From: Symmetrospora coprosmae
Taxonomy: Eukaryota > Basidiomycota > Cystobasidiomycetes > Symmetrosporaceae
NCBI GenBank assembly: GCA_008802785.1
Contig: VUYT01000039.1
Span: 1 to 64,000 of the forward strand
DNA: 64,000 bases
Direction of reading: 5' to 3'
The notes below the pieces were generated by a model that was not told where the DNA came from, ran no database searches, and saw nothing but the letters and a program-made list of their open reading frames with translations. Positions 1 through 11,733 of this stretch are shown in pieces. The translations under genes were made by a program, and so were the position numbers. Every line of letters begins with the position of its first letter. The stretch's first letter is position 1.

Positions 1-670
1 TAGGAGCGATGAGTGAGTGTGATGATGGAAAGGAAGAAGAGAGGAGAGAGTCCAGCCTGACCTGACCTTTTATCGACCTCGAGCCCCTCGTTGTTTTCCT
101 CCCCCTCCCCTCCCCCCTCTCCTTGAGAAAAACGTGACCGAAAAACAGTCGCGCCAAAACCAGTCTCGTCCTGGGCCGGACTGGAGAGGTCGACAGAAAG
201 GCACAACAAGGCCATGTGAGTCGAGAGTGACATCCTTCGCATCGACAGCAGGTCTTTCACCGAATGTAGTGCTTCTGGTTGCCTCAGCCCGTTCCTCTCG
301 GCACGCGAGCGACACGAGCCACCGCAAGTGAGGTGCACTTCGGTTCCTGTCTGTCAGTCGGCTGCAATCGGCTCGCGCGTCTCACCACTGCTCGCGCAAG
401 CAATAATGAAGCGATGGATACAGGGCAGAGTATGACTGGGCAAAAGCGGATACTATGCTACAGGCTGAGATACCTTCAGGCTGAACTCGCCTTGCTCTTC
501 CGCGCACACTCACTTCTGGCGTGTGCGAAAGAGGGCCGAGCTGCAGCCTGGAATGTGAGGAGCGACTGAGTGGGTGGAACTACGCAGACTGACTGACTGA
601 GAGACTGAAATGATAAGCTCGCGTGTATCTGCTCCATCCTTCTTTCCTTGTCACAGTGCGTGTAGGCCCA
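1..670. other. intergenic, no gene seen
   Basis: This stretch lies 3' of the leftward gene that ends at 671. Several short open frames run across it on both strands, but none has coding-like composition, a splice-supported extension or a recognisable motif. It holds a short purine/pyrimidine-biased tract near 95-125 and nothing else I can name. Confidence 0.5.
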
Positions 671-3152
671 TCAAGTGGGCGTGCTGACTCGGCTGCCGTC
701 GTGCTCGGCCGTCGCGACGCGCGGTGCGCTGTTGGCCTTGCTCAAATTCAGGCCAGCGAGCGCAAAGCCGGACGTCTTTGGCTTCTGGGGAGAAGTGGGC
801 TCGTCGTCGGCTCGATCTGAAAAGGAGAAGCGCATCTGAAATGAGATGAAGCGGAGTCAGCGAGGGATCGACAAGATGAGGGTCATCCCTGGCCGAAACG
901 CAAGCACTCACCCCCGGTCCTCTGCCCAGGGACTTGCCGACCGACCGCCCGCTCATCGACTCGCCGTCGCTTGACTCAAAGACCGCTGCGTACTCGTCGT
1001 ATGATGTGCGCCTCGCATCACGGTGCGATGCAAAGCCGGAACTGGGGCGCCCCACACTGCCCACGCCGCCAATAGTCGCCCCTCCTCGTCCAGACGAGGC
1101 ACTGCCCAGGCTTAGCCCGAGCGCCGAGGGCGCACCGCCGGCCGTCCCAGCGTGCATGCCGCCGCCGGATGCTGAAGCAGGGGACGAGCCGAGAGCAGGC
1201 GACATGGGCGAAGGTGGAGGGAGATGGCCGGGAGCCTGCGCGTTCGTCGAGCCGTAGAGGCCGATCTTAGCAGACTGCGGAGAGACAGCTGGCGTCGTGC
1301 CTGTCGATGACGACGACGACGAGTATGCGAGTCCTACGCCAGCGGCGTCGGACGATCCACCACTCGAGGGAATGGAATCGACGGGGTAGCCGCGGAGCCT
1401 GAGCAGATCTCCAAGGCCAACTCGACCCGCAAGCCCTTGAGACGAGTTCGACGGCGTCATTGCTGGGGTAGAGTTGCTCGACGAAGGCGCAGGAGGCGAC
1501 ATGGTTGTCTCATAGAATGCCCTCTCGTCATCCGCGCGCTCATCCTCGTCTGCCGGGTTGTGAGTAAAGTCGTCCACCGGTGCATTCTCGCTGATGCTGC
1601 TCATAGTAAGTGAGCGGCGGAACCCAGAGGAGCCAGAAGATGTTCGACGGTGGTTCCGAGGCATCGCGGTACCGCTCCCTCCGGACAAGGCGGCAGAGGC
1701 CTGCTCTCGAGCCGGCGAGCGTGTGCCCGAGGGCGCGCTCGACAGAACTCCTCCAATGGTATGGAAGGGCTGACGGGGGGATGCCAGGCTACTCGCGCTG
1801 CTGTCCGAAAAGACTGCTGAGTTGGGCGTGCCGGGCGAGATGGACAAGTTCGAAGCCGATGTCGGCGGTGGCTGGAGATTCATCCCGCCCATCTGGGTGC
1901 TGAGCACGGTGCGCGGGCTCATGAGGTGGCTCGCTAGGGAGTGTGGGACTCCACCGCCGCTGTAGGCGGACGTCGTGCCGGGAGTTGTGGGCGAGGACCC
2001 CGGCTGGGCATCGAGGCGCGGGCTGGGGTGCATGACTATATCGGACGAGAGCTCCTCGTACCTGTCCCCTCCGCGCTCGTCGTCGACGTCGACGCCCAGA
2101 CAGGCGCGCAGGCGCTCCCAGAGGATGGAGGAACGCGGATACACGTGGGCTTTGAGGATGTCGATCCAATCCTGGTCGCAGAGCTGCTCGCGCGGCGTGG
2201 TGAGGTGCTTCTGCACGTCGCTGAAAGCCCAGCGCTCGGTGCCGCCGGGAGAGGTAGCGCCCGACGAGGACGAGGAGTTGCTGCTGTCCTTTGGAGTGAA
2301 GATGTCGCGGAGCAGATCGAAGAGCCCGCGGTTCTTTGGGACACGCTCGAGGAGATCCATGACTTCGCTCGGGCGGTCCGCGAAGGGCAGGAGGACGTCG
2401 GCGTCGATGGCCATGACCATCCTGTCACTGATGGACGGCTGCGGTGCGGCGCCTGCATGTACAGTCGACCGCTGGCTGCCGCCATCGCCGTTTCGACTTG
2501 CGGTGCCGGTGCCGGTTGTACCGAGCCTTGAGGCGATGGAGGCTGACGAAACCGCATCAAGGTACGACGTGGCTCCGCTGCCAGTGCCTGGTCGAGGAGT
2601 TGTGACATCGTCGAGAACGTGCTTGTCTCCCAGACCGTCAAAGTCGGCGTCTGCCAAATGCGCATCCTCCCGAGCCTGTCCTGCGTTGTGGCCCCCCTCT
2701 GGCAGGGGCTGCGGGTCGCTCAGCCCGAGCTTCTGGAAGATGCTGGCAGCGTTGAGCTGGCGCGTTGCTGGGTTAAAGTGGAGCACGTTGGGTGCTACCG
2801 TTGGTGGGTGCTGCTGCTGTGCAGGCGAGTGCGGCTGGATCATGGCCATGCTTGGCCGGTCGGGCGAGTGCGCAGGGAGGACGGGCGACAGGGCGTACCC
2901 GCTGCTCGAGGAGGCAGAGGCAGTCGAACCACGTCGAGCGGGTGAGCTGCTCGACGCTGCTGTCTTCCACTGTGAGTCGCCAGAGATGCTGAGCTGCGGG
3001 TGTCGGGAAGTGGATGCATCAGTCTCAGGGCTAGGGACGCGCGCGCTGGCTGCTGACTGCCCCGACATGCCAGCCGGCAGAAGGCGCAGACAGGACAGAT
3101 GCCCACGCACCCGTCGCATTGGTGCCGCCATGTTGGATGAGATGGAAGTCAT
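671..3152 (-). CDS. Ser-rich disordered protein with one small folded domain, unknown function
   Basis: Exons are 3152-912 and 835-671, joined in phase 0 by a 76-nt GTGAGT/CAG intron, giving about 801 aa. The open frame continues upstream of 3152 without an ATG, so the Met starting MTSISSNMAAP is taken as the start. Most of the protein is Ser/Gly/Pro/Thr-rich low complexity. A compact segment around residues 240-345 (VMAIDADVLLPFADRPSEVM, then LLERVPKNRGLFDLLRDIF and LTTPREQLCDQDWIDILKAHV) has regular hydrophobic spacing and looks like a helical domain. I do not recognise the family. The spliced C-terminus (KPKTSGFALAGLNLSKANS) reads well, while the unspliced frame reads as noise, which supports the intron. 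It is divergent from the gene starting at 3801 across about 650 bp. A regulatory or scaffold role is only a guess from composition. Confidence 0.7.
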
Positions 3153-3800
3153 GGTGCACACAACCGTACTCGTATGCCCATGAGCGGAGTCTGCTGCGCT
3201 CCAGCGAGCAGGAGAGACAAAGGGCAAGCGGCCCGGGGATGAGCGGATCTTCTCGAGGGGTCAAAGCTTGCGGAGACGGAGGGCTCGCTGGCATCGACTT
3301 GGAAGACGGCAGGGAGTAGACACTACAACACAACGGCAACATATGCATCCTGTGTGCATCATCCTGGACGACGTACTCGAGTATGTCTAGGCTCCATGCA
3401 AGACTTGATCGCTCTCTCCGAGTCCCCACTACTGCACGGGCAGGCAGGCCCAGCGATGTCGCGACGTCACAGCGGACCTTGCGGAGATGTGTTGCCGCCA
3501 GCATGGCAGAGAGAGACACGGAGCAGGAGCAACGGACGGGCGAAGGAGACGGCACTCGAGGTCATGAAGACGCTGCTTTGCATCTGCATCTGCACTGTAC
3601 AGCGTCGAGCTGTTTGTTGCTGGCAGTCACTCAAGCTGTCTGAGGCTCTTCCTTGCCTGCTTACCTGAGCGTCAAGCTTGTTTATTCTTTCGGAGTCGCG
3701 TGCTGGTGGCAATTCATGCAGGCGCGCCGGACGAAGAAGCAAAGAGCATCGAGGCAGCTTGTTGTCGGGTCTCCTGCCATCTGCACACACCGGCGATAGG
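3153..3800. promoter_or_regulatory. shared divergent intergenic region
   Basis: About 650 bp separate two divergent start codons (3152 leftward, 3801 rightward), so it should carry both promoters. No TATA box, operator or repeat could be identified with confidence. Open frames inside are short and look random. Confidence 0.4.
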
Positions 3801-6800
3801 ATGGACAGCAGCCGCAGCGACGTCGACTTTGACGCGTCCACTGGCTGCTCACCAGCATCGCGCACCGACCTCTCTGCTGCCGCCCCTCGCCGGCCGGTGG
3901 TGCTGCTGCGGACAACGCTCTCCAACTCGTCCCTCCGCCTCGCCTACACCGGCGGCGTCCTGCACCACAGCAGCAGCATCGACAATCTCCGCATATCGGC
4001 TGCCACGACTCCTTCCGTCATGCCGTCATTCGCAGACACGACCATGCGGTGGTCGGGCCCGGCGACTGGTTCGGATCACAACCACCAGGCGGCACCGGCC
4101 GTGGGTCCAGCACCAGCTGCGACCGCGACTGCCAGCACAATCAGTACCAGTGGCTTTGCACACTGTTTCGAGACGCCAACGAAAATCACCATTCCGAGAA
4201 GAGCCGTCCTGTCTGGCGTGGACGACTCCGAGTGGTCGCCTTCCGCTTCCCTCTCGTCTGCTGCACCACCCGCCCTGTCCTCGTCGCCGCCTTCCCCAAA
4301 GCCCGGACGACGAAGCGGCAGTGGCAGCGGCAGCGGCAGCCCAAGGAGGACAAGAAGACGACACAGCAGCAAGGGCAGGAGTGCAGTCCAGAGCAGTATC
4401 GACAACGACAGCTGCTCCGACGAGGAACTAGAGCGAGAGCTCATGGAGGACCACTATTCCAGCCTCGAGCAGGTGCGCTCGCTTACCCCGCCTGCCCCTC
4501 TTGACACAAGCTCGCTCGCTCACAGACAGCTTCCACCCGCAGATGCTCGCACGCAAGGGCTTTGAAAAGTGCAAAGTGCAGACTCCAGACTCTGTCCGGC
4601 AGCAGGGCATCGGCACCGACTCGCCAGACTCGCCCTCGGCCCCATCGTCGTCGATGAAAACAGGCACACCTTTCCCTCACGTGCGCGAATCATCCCCTCT
4701 GTCTCGGACACTCTCAAGCTCGACAGAGGGGACTGCAGCTGTGCACACCGGCGCAAAGCACACGGAGCGACTTCAGAAACATGCGTCTGTGTCGGCCCAG
4801 CAGCAGACATCTGCCGCTGCCGCCGCTTCCGGCTTCTCCTCCCTCCGGGCCAAAGCCTCCATCCTCTCCATCACCGGCCTCGTCTCGTCCATCTGGGGCT
4901 CCGCTCCCACGCCATCTCCTCTATCTGCACACGCGTCAGGGCCTGCAGCAGCCGAGGAGGAGGAGCGCAGACCCGTCAGTCCGGTCCCATCTGGCGCCTC
5001 TGGCTCGGAGGATGACCTCGATGACGACAGGAAGGAGACGATCAAGGGCTGGCTCGCCCAGACGGCAGCTGCCATCCCCGTCGTTCCAGCGGCACCAAAT
5101 GTCCTGCATCCGCGCAAGACAAAGGACAGCCAGAGCTCGGTCGAGGCTCATGTCGGAGCCCGATCTGCCGACGTCAGGCAGGAGGCTGCGCCCATGGAGC
5201 GCTCGAGCACAGACACTACCCTGGAGTCCATTCCCGTCGAGACGCCCACCTCGTCCATCGTCGCTGGACAGGCGCCCTCGACATCGTCCATGACCAAGAA
5301 GAAGAAGTCGCTCGCGCAGCTCAACGTCGCTTTCCACGCAACCGCCGTGTCAGCCACATCCATGCCGAGCGCCACAGCCGTGCCCGCTGGCAATGCAGCG
5401 TCTACAACAGAAGCAACAGGAGCCGACGCTACGCTCGAGCGCTCAGCCGAATCACTGCTCAGGGGCACGCTCAAACACGCCATGTCTGAGAGCAGCATCA
5501 AGCTCGCCGCGCAACAGCAGCCACGATATCCTTCCATCGCCGCCATCTTTGGTGCTGCGCTCCCTTCGCCTTCGTCATTTGCATCGCCGCAAAGCACGGA
5601 GTCAGCCTGTACAGTGAAGCCGAGCAAGACGGAAAACATCGCTACCGAGGCGATCAAGGAGCCTGCCCGCCCGGCACCCGCGGCGCGGCCGGAGCCCAAG
5701 CTGCTGCGGAAAGCCGCATCGCAGAACACGCTGCGGATGGCCGTGTCGCCCGTTCTCAGCACCGCGACCGCCGCGAATGCCGCTGGACCGAGCTCGCCAG
5801 CCCAGCAGACGACGCCGGTCAAGGCTGTCCGCGCCCCACCGGTCCGCTCGAACTCGTCACCAACTCGAATCCAGACGGGTAGGCCGGACCGGGCCAGCCC
5901 GCGCTACGCTGCGCACCGCAATCCCCGAGACTCACCCGTCGGCGAGACGCGCGTGGTCAAAGGCAATGTCGGTGGCACGGCCGCATATGGGCGGAGAGAG
6001 GGCGTCGGCAGCCCGCTGGGCAAGATGGCTCGGCCGGCTTCAAAGGGCGCGCCGAGCATCTTTGACGATGCGGAGGACGATGAAGGACTGTGGACTCCGC
6101 CTCGCTCGACTTCGCCGACCAACGCTGTCTCATCCTCGTCCTCGTCGGTCTCGACCGCCCGTGACGGCAAGTCTGCAGATGACGCCACTCCGCGGCCTTC
6201 CAAGGAGAATATCGCCCCTGCTGCCACCCAGCAGAAGCCCCGGCTGCGCGCCAAAGAGTCGCTCGAACACCTCCTCGCCATCCGACAGAAGCAGGAAGAG
6301 GCCGAGCGGCAGCGCGCCCAGGTGGTGCAGCACCAGCAGAGTACTGAAGGCCGCAAAGCGCTGGGCCAGCTCTCAAGCTTCCACCGCACACCGCTGCCTC
6401 TGAGCCAGCAGGATCAGAACAAGCGCGGTTCACCGCAGCGCAGCTACAGCATGCCTGTCCATTCGGTGTCCATTGCCGGGGACAAGTATCCCGTGCAGGG
6501 CGACGCGAGGGAGAAGGGCAAGGCTGGGTTTGCGGGGACGCTCAAGGGCTTCTTTGGGTCGGCCATGGACTGGATCGCAGAAGATGTGGATGACCCTATG
6601 CCATCCAGATCGTATGTACACCCTCAGGCAGCGGCACAGGGAGTCGCCCAGATGCGCCCACACAGTCGGCCCGGGGCGCGTGTCGAGGCTGCCAACAGAG
6701 CATCAATCGGCAAGACCGCCACACTGCCGAGTGTCGCCCTCGGCCGAGGCCGCTCGCAGCACGCTCAGAGGTCACCCTCTCCAGGCGGCAATCCCAGCAG

Positions 6801-6972
6801 CCAGCGGGACGGGTCAAAGTCGCCGGTCCGCCAAATCCCTGCAGGGTGGACCAACGATACCCTCACGCTCAAGCGGAGCGAAGACAGGCGGAGGAAGGCC
6901 GTCTCGCTCGAGGAGTACCAGCGCAGACTGGATGTGCCCACTATCGTCATTCACAAGCCTGCCAGCGAGTGA
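3801..6972 (+). CDS. large Ser/Ala/Pro-rich disordered protein, unknown function
   Basis: Exons are 3801-4472 and 4543-6972, with a phase-0 intron of 70 nt (GTGCGC to CCGCAG), giving 1033 aa. The junction reads YSSLEQ|MLARKGFEKCKVQ, and the residues around it look like the most conserved block. The rest is disordered, with basic Ser-Gly repeats near residue 175, long Ala/Ser/Thr tracts, a hydrophobic helix-like segment (FSSLRAKASILSITGLVSSI) near residue 320, a charged helix (LEHLLAIRQKQEEAERQRAQ) near residue 815, and an ordered-looking C-terminus (SLEEYQRRLDVPTIVIHKP). I do not recognise the family. The pattern suggests a phosphoregulated scaffold or polarity-type protein, but that is inference only. 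No signal peptide or clear membrane span is present. Confidence 0.75.
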
Positions 6973-7912
6973 GAGAGACCCCCTGACCCGGCTCGGATAC
7001 CGCAACCCATTACGACTTTACGTACGACCCGGCCGGCCTTTCACGATTCATGATGTTGTTGTCAGTGAGCCATTGCTCGCTTTATCGCGACAGCTCACTT
7101 TCTCGCCTACACGAAGCTGACCCATCTTGTACACGGCGGCCACCCTGCAGATTTCACCTAGAACCCACTTCGCATCCCTCCCGCATATCCGGCTCGTTTC
7201 AGCCGGCTCACGACCATCTTACACGACTTAGCACATTACTTCCGTAGCACGACCCTCTATGCACTATATGCTCATCGTGGCAGACGTCCAGTTTTCATCG
7301 TTGTTCGACAGTTCTGAAGCTCTGCCTTTCTCGCGCGCAATCTACGCGCATGGCACGTCCGCAGACCGCATCGAAGTCGATAGACTCCCGTGCTCGCAGG
7401 CCGCCCTCCTTCTATGCCCATGTGCCACGGCTGTATCCCAGAACTGGGGGTCCGCACGCGTCTCCGCTGTTTCCCCCAGCTTCGCTAGTAGCGGTGTTTG
7501 GACGTGCATGCGCTGCGGTGCGGTACCTGATCGGGAGGTCGGTCGGACCCGCTCTGCCAGTTGACAGAGTCTGCGCGTCTCTGCTCTGCTTGGTGTCTAG
7601 CAGCTCTCGACCATCTGCACGTCGATTCTGTGCATCTCTAGACCCGTGAGTGAGCCCGTCGTGTGTGTGCTGTCTGTCCCTGCCTGTCTCTCCGGCGAGA
7701 CCGCGTTATTCCAGGCCTGGTGACACACTCCTGCACGCCCGACAGCCCAACGCACCGACGCAGACACTTTGCACACACCCAGCATCCACGAACGGCTTCA
7801 CGTCTGCTGGCAGACACATACGCAAACCACACACGCCGCCCGCATCACCCGCATCGCCCATATCCCCTCCTCGCACTTCCCTCCGCGTGGCCCTCCGTTG
7901 CTCGCATCCAAA
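6973..7912. other. intergenic, promoter side of the bestrophin gene
   Basis: About 940 bp lie between the disordered-protein gene and the bestrophin start. Short open frames are present but show no coding bias. The last 250 bp are C-rich and A/C-rich, as expected for a fungal 5' leader. No repeat or RNA gene is seen. Confidence 0.45.
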
Positions 7913-10281
7913 ATGGCCATCAAGGCGAAAACGAAAGAGGTGACCATTGACCCTTACGAGGGGATCAGCATTTGGCAGAACGTCAAGGTGGGTGTATACG
8001 AGTGACATACATCAGGATGCCCTGTAGCGCTGTCCGCTGCCCCCCGGAGAGTCGTGACTGACACGCGTTCTGGCGCCCAACCCCCGCCACACTCGCAGTA
8101 CTCCACAATCTGGTCGACATGGTCCAGCATGATGTGCTTTGTATGCATCGCCATCGTCATTACGTTCCTCGATAAACGGACGACCATCAATCTCGGTATC
8201 GCTCCCACCATGCTGACCGTCCTCGGTGTGAGTGGCATCCGACGCATCTCCACGTCTGGCCACAAACTGACATTGCCTGTTCCTCCCCAGACGGTTCTCG
8301 GTTTCTGCATCTCTTATCGTACCAGCTCGGCGTATGAGCGATTCATCGAGTGGGTACTTTCGCCAGTCCCCGAGATTGTACCCAGGCTGACTGCAAGCGC
8401 ACGCACGCACGCACAGAGGACGCAAGCTCTGGCAGCAGGTGCAGGTAGCCACGCGGACCACTTCCCGACTCATCTGGTTCCACTGCCCTAATTACACGCA
8501 ACTGGACATCGAGGATGCTGATCTCAAGGACCGCGACGCCGCCAGGGCGCTCCTTGAGAAGAAGACCATGCTCAACCTGCTCGAAGCGTTCGCCGTCGCG
8601 CTGAAGCACTATCTGCGTGGAGAGACGGGCATCCACTACGAGGACCTATATCACCTTGTCCTCTTCCTGCCCAAGGTGGACAATATCGATACGCATTCTT
8701 GCTCACTGCACCTGCTGACTTTGAGCATGTGTGCCGCTGCAGTACCAACTGCCCAATGCAACGCCCATCCGTCGATCCGACATCCCTAACCCGACTTCCA
8801 ACCACACTCATTCCCGCCGTGACCCACTGTCTAGGTCTGCCTCATGCGGTGTGGGCGCTAACGAAGCCGACGAGTCTTTGGCGACTACCGAGGATGGCAA
8901 GCTGCAGCCGTCCTCAGGCTTCACCTCCGGCACTACTACCCCTTTCGATGGCGTGCTCAAGTTTCGGACCAACTCGAGTGCCGGCTACTCCGGAGTTGGT
9001 GCTAGCTCGCCGTCTGACAAGTCGTCTCAATGGGGTCCTCGCAACCCGGACAAGTCCGTCTAGCCACCGCTCGCACCTCGGCCTCGTGACTGACATCGCT
9101 TTCCTTCACAGACCCCTCCTTCCCGCGCACAACCCGCCCAGATTCAACTTCATTGACGACGTCATTCCCATCCTCGCTCCCATACGCTCGATCTTCAAGT
9201 TTGGCAGAAAGCGCGTCGAATCGCTCATCGAGGCGCAGATGGCCAGCGACAAGAGGCGCCTCAAGAAGAAGAAGCACAAGAAGGAGATCTACAGTGGCCA
9301 GAACATCCCAATGGAGATCAATCTGCACATGACCAACTGGATTGCTGCTTTGGGCAAGAGGTGCGGTTCCGGACCTCATCTGCCGCTCTGAGTGTACGCT
9401 AATTTTCGCACGGCACCCGTACCTGCATTCTGTGCGAACAGAAAAACCATCGATGCCACGTTGACGGGCAAGCTACTGGATGCCAATGCCTCCCTCGCAG
9501 ACGCTCTTGCCGGGCTTGAGCGTGTTCTCACCAGTGCGTGTGTTGCTCTTTACGGCTTGCATCCAGGCCAACTAATATTGTCTCCACCTTGCAGCCCCAC
9601 TGCCCTTCTCGTACGCCATCCATCTGAAGCATACCGCCTACATCTACCTCGCCTTTCTGCCCTTCCAGATCCTCCCTACTCTGGGCTACTTGACGATCCC
9701 TGCGGTCTTCGTCTCTGCTTACATCTTCCTCGGCTTTCTAGATATAGGCGACGCGTTGAGTGTGCATCTCTCACGTAGAGATGTAACGCGTGTCTAAGAC
9801 AAACCTTTCTTCCCCTTGTGCGCTGTCCTATAGTATTGAGCAGCCCCTCGGCTACGACTCGCAAGACATCCCTCTCGGCTATTTTTGCGAGACGATCCAG
9901 CGCGAGCTGCAGGAGGTGGCCGCCATGCCGCCGACGGACCCGGCCGACTTCATCTTTTCGCACCTGAACGAGCCGCTTGGGTCTGGCGATGTGCGCTCTG
10001 CGCTCGAGCTCGTCGACGAGCGCGTCACGCAGGACGAGATCGAGGAAGCGCTGGCGGAGGGCCACGTCTCGAAGCAACCGCCCAGCCGGAGCTACACAGC
10101 TTACAGGGCGAGCATGGCCCGTGACGAGGAGCGGGAGCGCGAGCGCGAGCATACGGCTGCTACCTCTGCATCAGGCTCGGGATCCGGAGGCGACGCGACG
10201 CGAGAGGAGAAGATCGCCATGAGCTTCCTGCCGAGGATGATGACGGGTCACACGAGCGTCAAGAGCCGTGACTTTGTCTAG
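7913..10281 (+). CDS. bestrophin-family anion channel
   Basis: Nine exons: 7913-7987, 8099-8227, 8291-8349, 8417-8675, 8743-9053, 9112-9360, 9442-9533, 9595-9761 and 9841-10281, giving about 593 aa. Family hallmarks are WSTWSSMMCFVCIAIVITFL (TM1), LGFCISYRTSSAYERF followed across an intron by EGRKLW, then TNWIAALGKR, a hydrophobic stretch from SYAIHLKHTAYIYLAFLP to FVSAYIFLGFLDIG, and the C-terminal PLGYDSQDIPLGYF. Fungal bestrophins are larger relatives of animal Ca2+-activated chloride channels and sit in the plasma or an internal membrane. A Ser/Thr-rich insert (residues about 175-275) and a Lys-rich KKKKHKKE stretch are specific to this protein. The donor at 9054 (GTCCGT) and the junction 9761/9841 are the least certain splice sites. 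No calcium-clasp assignment is attempted. Confidence 0.85.
8399..8414. repeat. GCAC microsatellite, 4 copies, in bestrophin intron 3
   Basis: Four perfect tandem GCAC units end directly against the CAG acceptor of the third intron of the bestrophin gene. It is a simple repeat with no function implied. Confidence 0.8.
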
Positions 10282-11733
10282 ATGGAGGGGCTTCTACGAG
10301 TACGCTTCTAGCATGGCAGGCCTGTGCTCGAAGCGCGAAAAGACACGGGCAGACTCATTGGCTTGCCCGATGGACACTCTTTATCGATCCAGACAAATTA
10401 CACCGGCTCCCGCATTCAACACTCATTTACATTGTTCTCGTTGTAGCCATACTCCTTTGCTTATCGTTGCATTGCAGGTCGTTTCGCATTGGCCTGTGCT
10501 CGATGCCGTTTGGGCCGCCTCTGCACCCGCACTTGTCGGTCACGTGAGCCGGAGAGGACGTCGCGTTGCATGATGAAGCCATGCCCGAACAGCACAGCAG
10601 ACAGGCGAGCGCGCAACTACATACTCGCGAGGCGTGTGTCGATAGTAGTACTCAGTCTGCTATCATACACGCTCCTTTCAGGCCTGACCGTCGCGATTGC
10701 TCAGCTGTAAGGCACGCCCGGTGACGCTCGAGCGCGAAAGGCATGTCGCCCTTGAGACTTTGCGAGTGGCAAAAACGCGTCGGTCCTGCACCGCGACTCG
10801 GAGCCAAAGCCATTCCTGCAGATCGTTTGTCTGCATGAGGGTTCTACGCGTTGACATGCAAGGAGCGCCAATGCGCACGCATAAAGGCCTGAATGAGCTC
10901 TTCACTTTCTTGTGCTCGCTCCCTCCTGCCTCCTGCGCTCCCTCCTCGGGTCTGCAAATTCCCGCCAAGCACATTCGCGTCCAGCTCTCGAGAGAAGAAG
11001 GTCCGAGAGCCCCTTTCCTCGCCCCTCCCCTGCCGCCAAAGACAAGCTTAAGGAGCAAGCACAGCGCAACGCCTCTCCCTCTCTCTCCTCTTCCATCACT
11101 CCACACCAGGTCAAACAAGCACCACCACTCTCATTCCCTTCTCGCTCGTCTGCCTTCGACCCGCTCACTCGTTCAAAGCGCATCGGCCTCCCTTCGATAA
11201 AAGCCCGACCTCCGCCCGCACCGCTTCGCACCCGTCTGCCCTCCGTTTTCGAAAACCGACGCAACTCACGGACCGCTTTTCGAAGGTCACCCCCCTTGCG
11301 CCTTGCACGTCTGCCGTGCCGATCAGATCCGTCAAAGCCCCGACCCCGACCCTTGGCTGCCTTGCTTGAGACGCTGGGTGAGTTTGGCCGTCCCCTCCGA
11401 CCTCTCTGTTGCCTCTGCTCACTCTCTGTCCTTGCATCTCTCACCACTCGACCTTTTCGTGCCGCGCACACACTCTCTGCCACTCTCCTCTCTCCCTCTG
11501 TCGACCTGAATCACCCTTGCACCTCGACCGCACCTTCTCGCCCAAACCGCGTACGAACCTCACTCAGACGACTCACTGCAATCTGCACCTCCTATCGGGA
11601 TAGCAACACCACAGCACCTCGCATAAGGTGAGAGCATCGGTCTCAGCATTGCTCTGGTTGGCTATCGTCGTCGAGCGCCGCTGATTCGGCCGCTTCTGCT
11701 GTCTCGACACCTCCGTCCTCCCAGTTTTCCGCC
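10282..11733. promoter_or_regulatory. long CT-rich upstream region of the GH26-like gene
   Basis: About 1.45 kb lacks a supportable gene. From about 10900 the top strand becomes strongly pyrimidine-rich, with CTCTCTC and CCTCTCC runs, so long frames without stops arise on both strands. They are Arg/Ser/Pro-rich on either reading, which is a composition effect. A GTGAGTTTGG at 11377 would make a good donor for an intron in the 5' untranslated leader, with acceptors available before 11734. Transcript data would be needed to decide this. Confidence 0.4.

Noticed and set aside
1975-3183. 402-codon plus-strand frame opposite the first disordered-protein gene
   Set aside because: Arg/Ser/Cys-rich antisense of a Ser/Pro-rich coding sequence. 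The minus strand gives a better start, a consistent intron and a coherent C-terminus.
10912-11631. Overlapping 190-240 codon frames on both strands upstream of the GH26-like gene
   Set aside because: Caused by long CT-rich sequence lacking stops. Both readings are low complexity with no motif or splice support.
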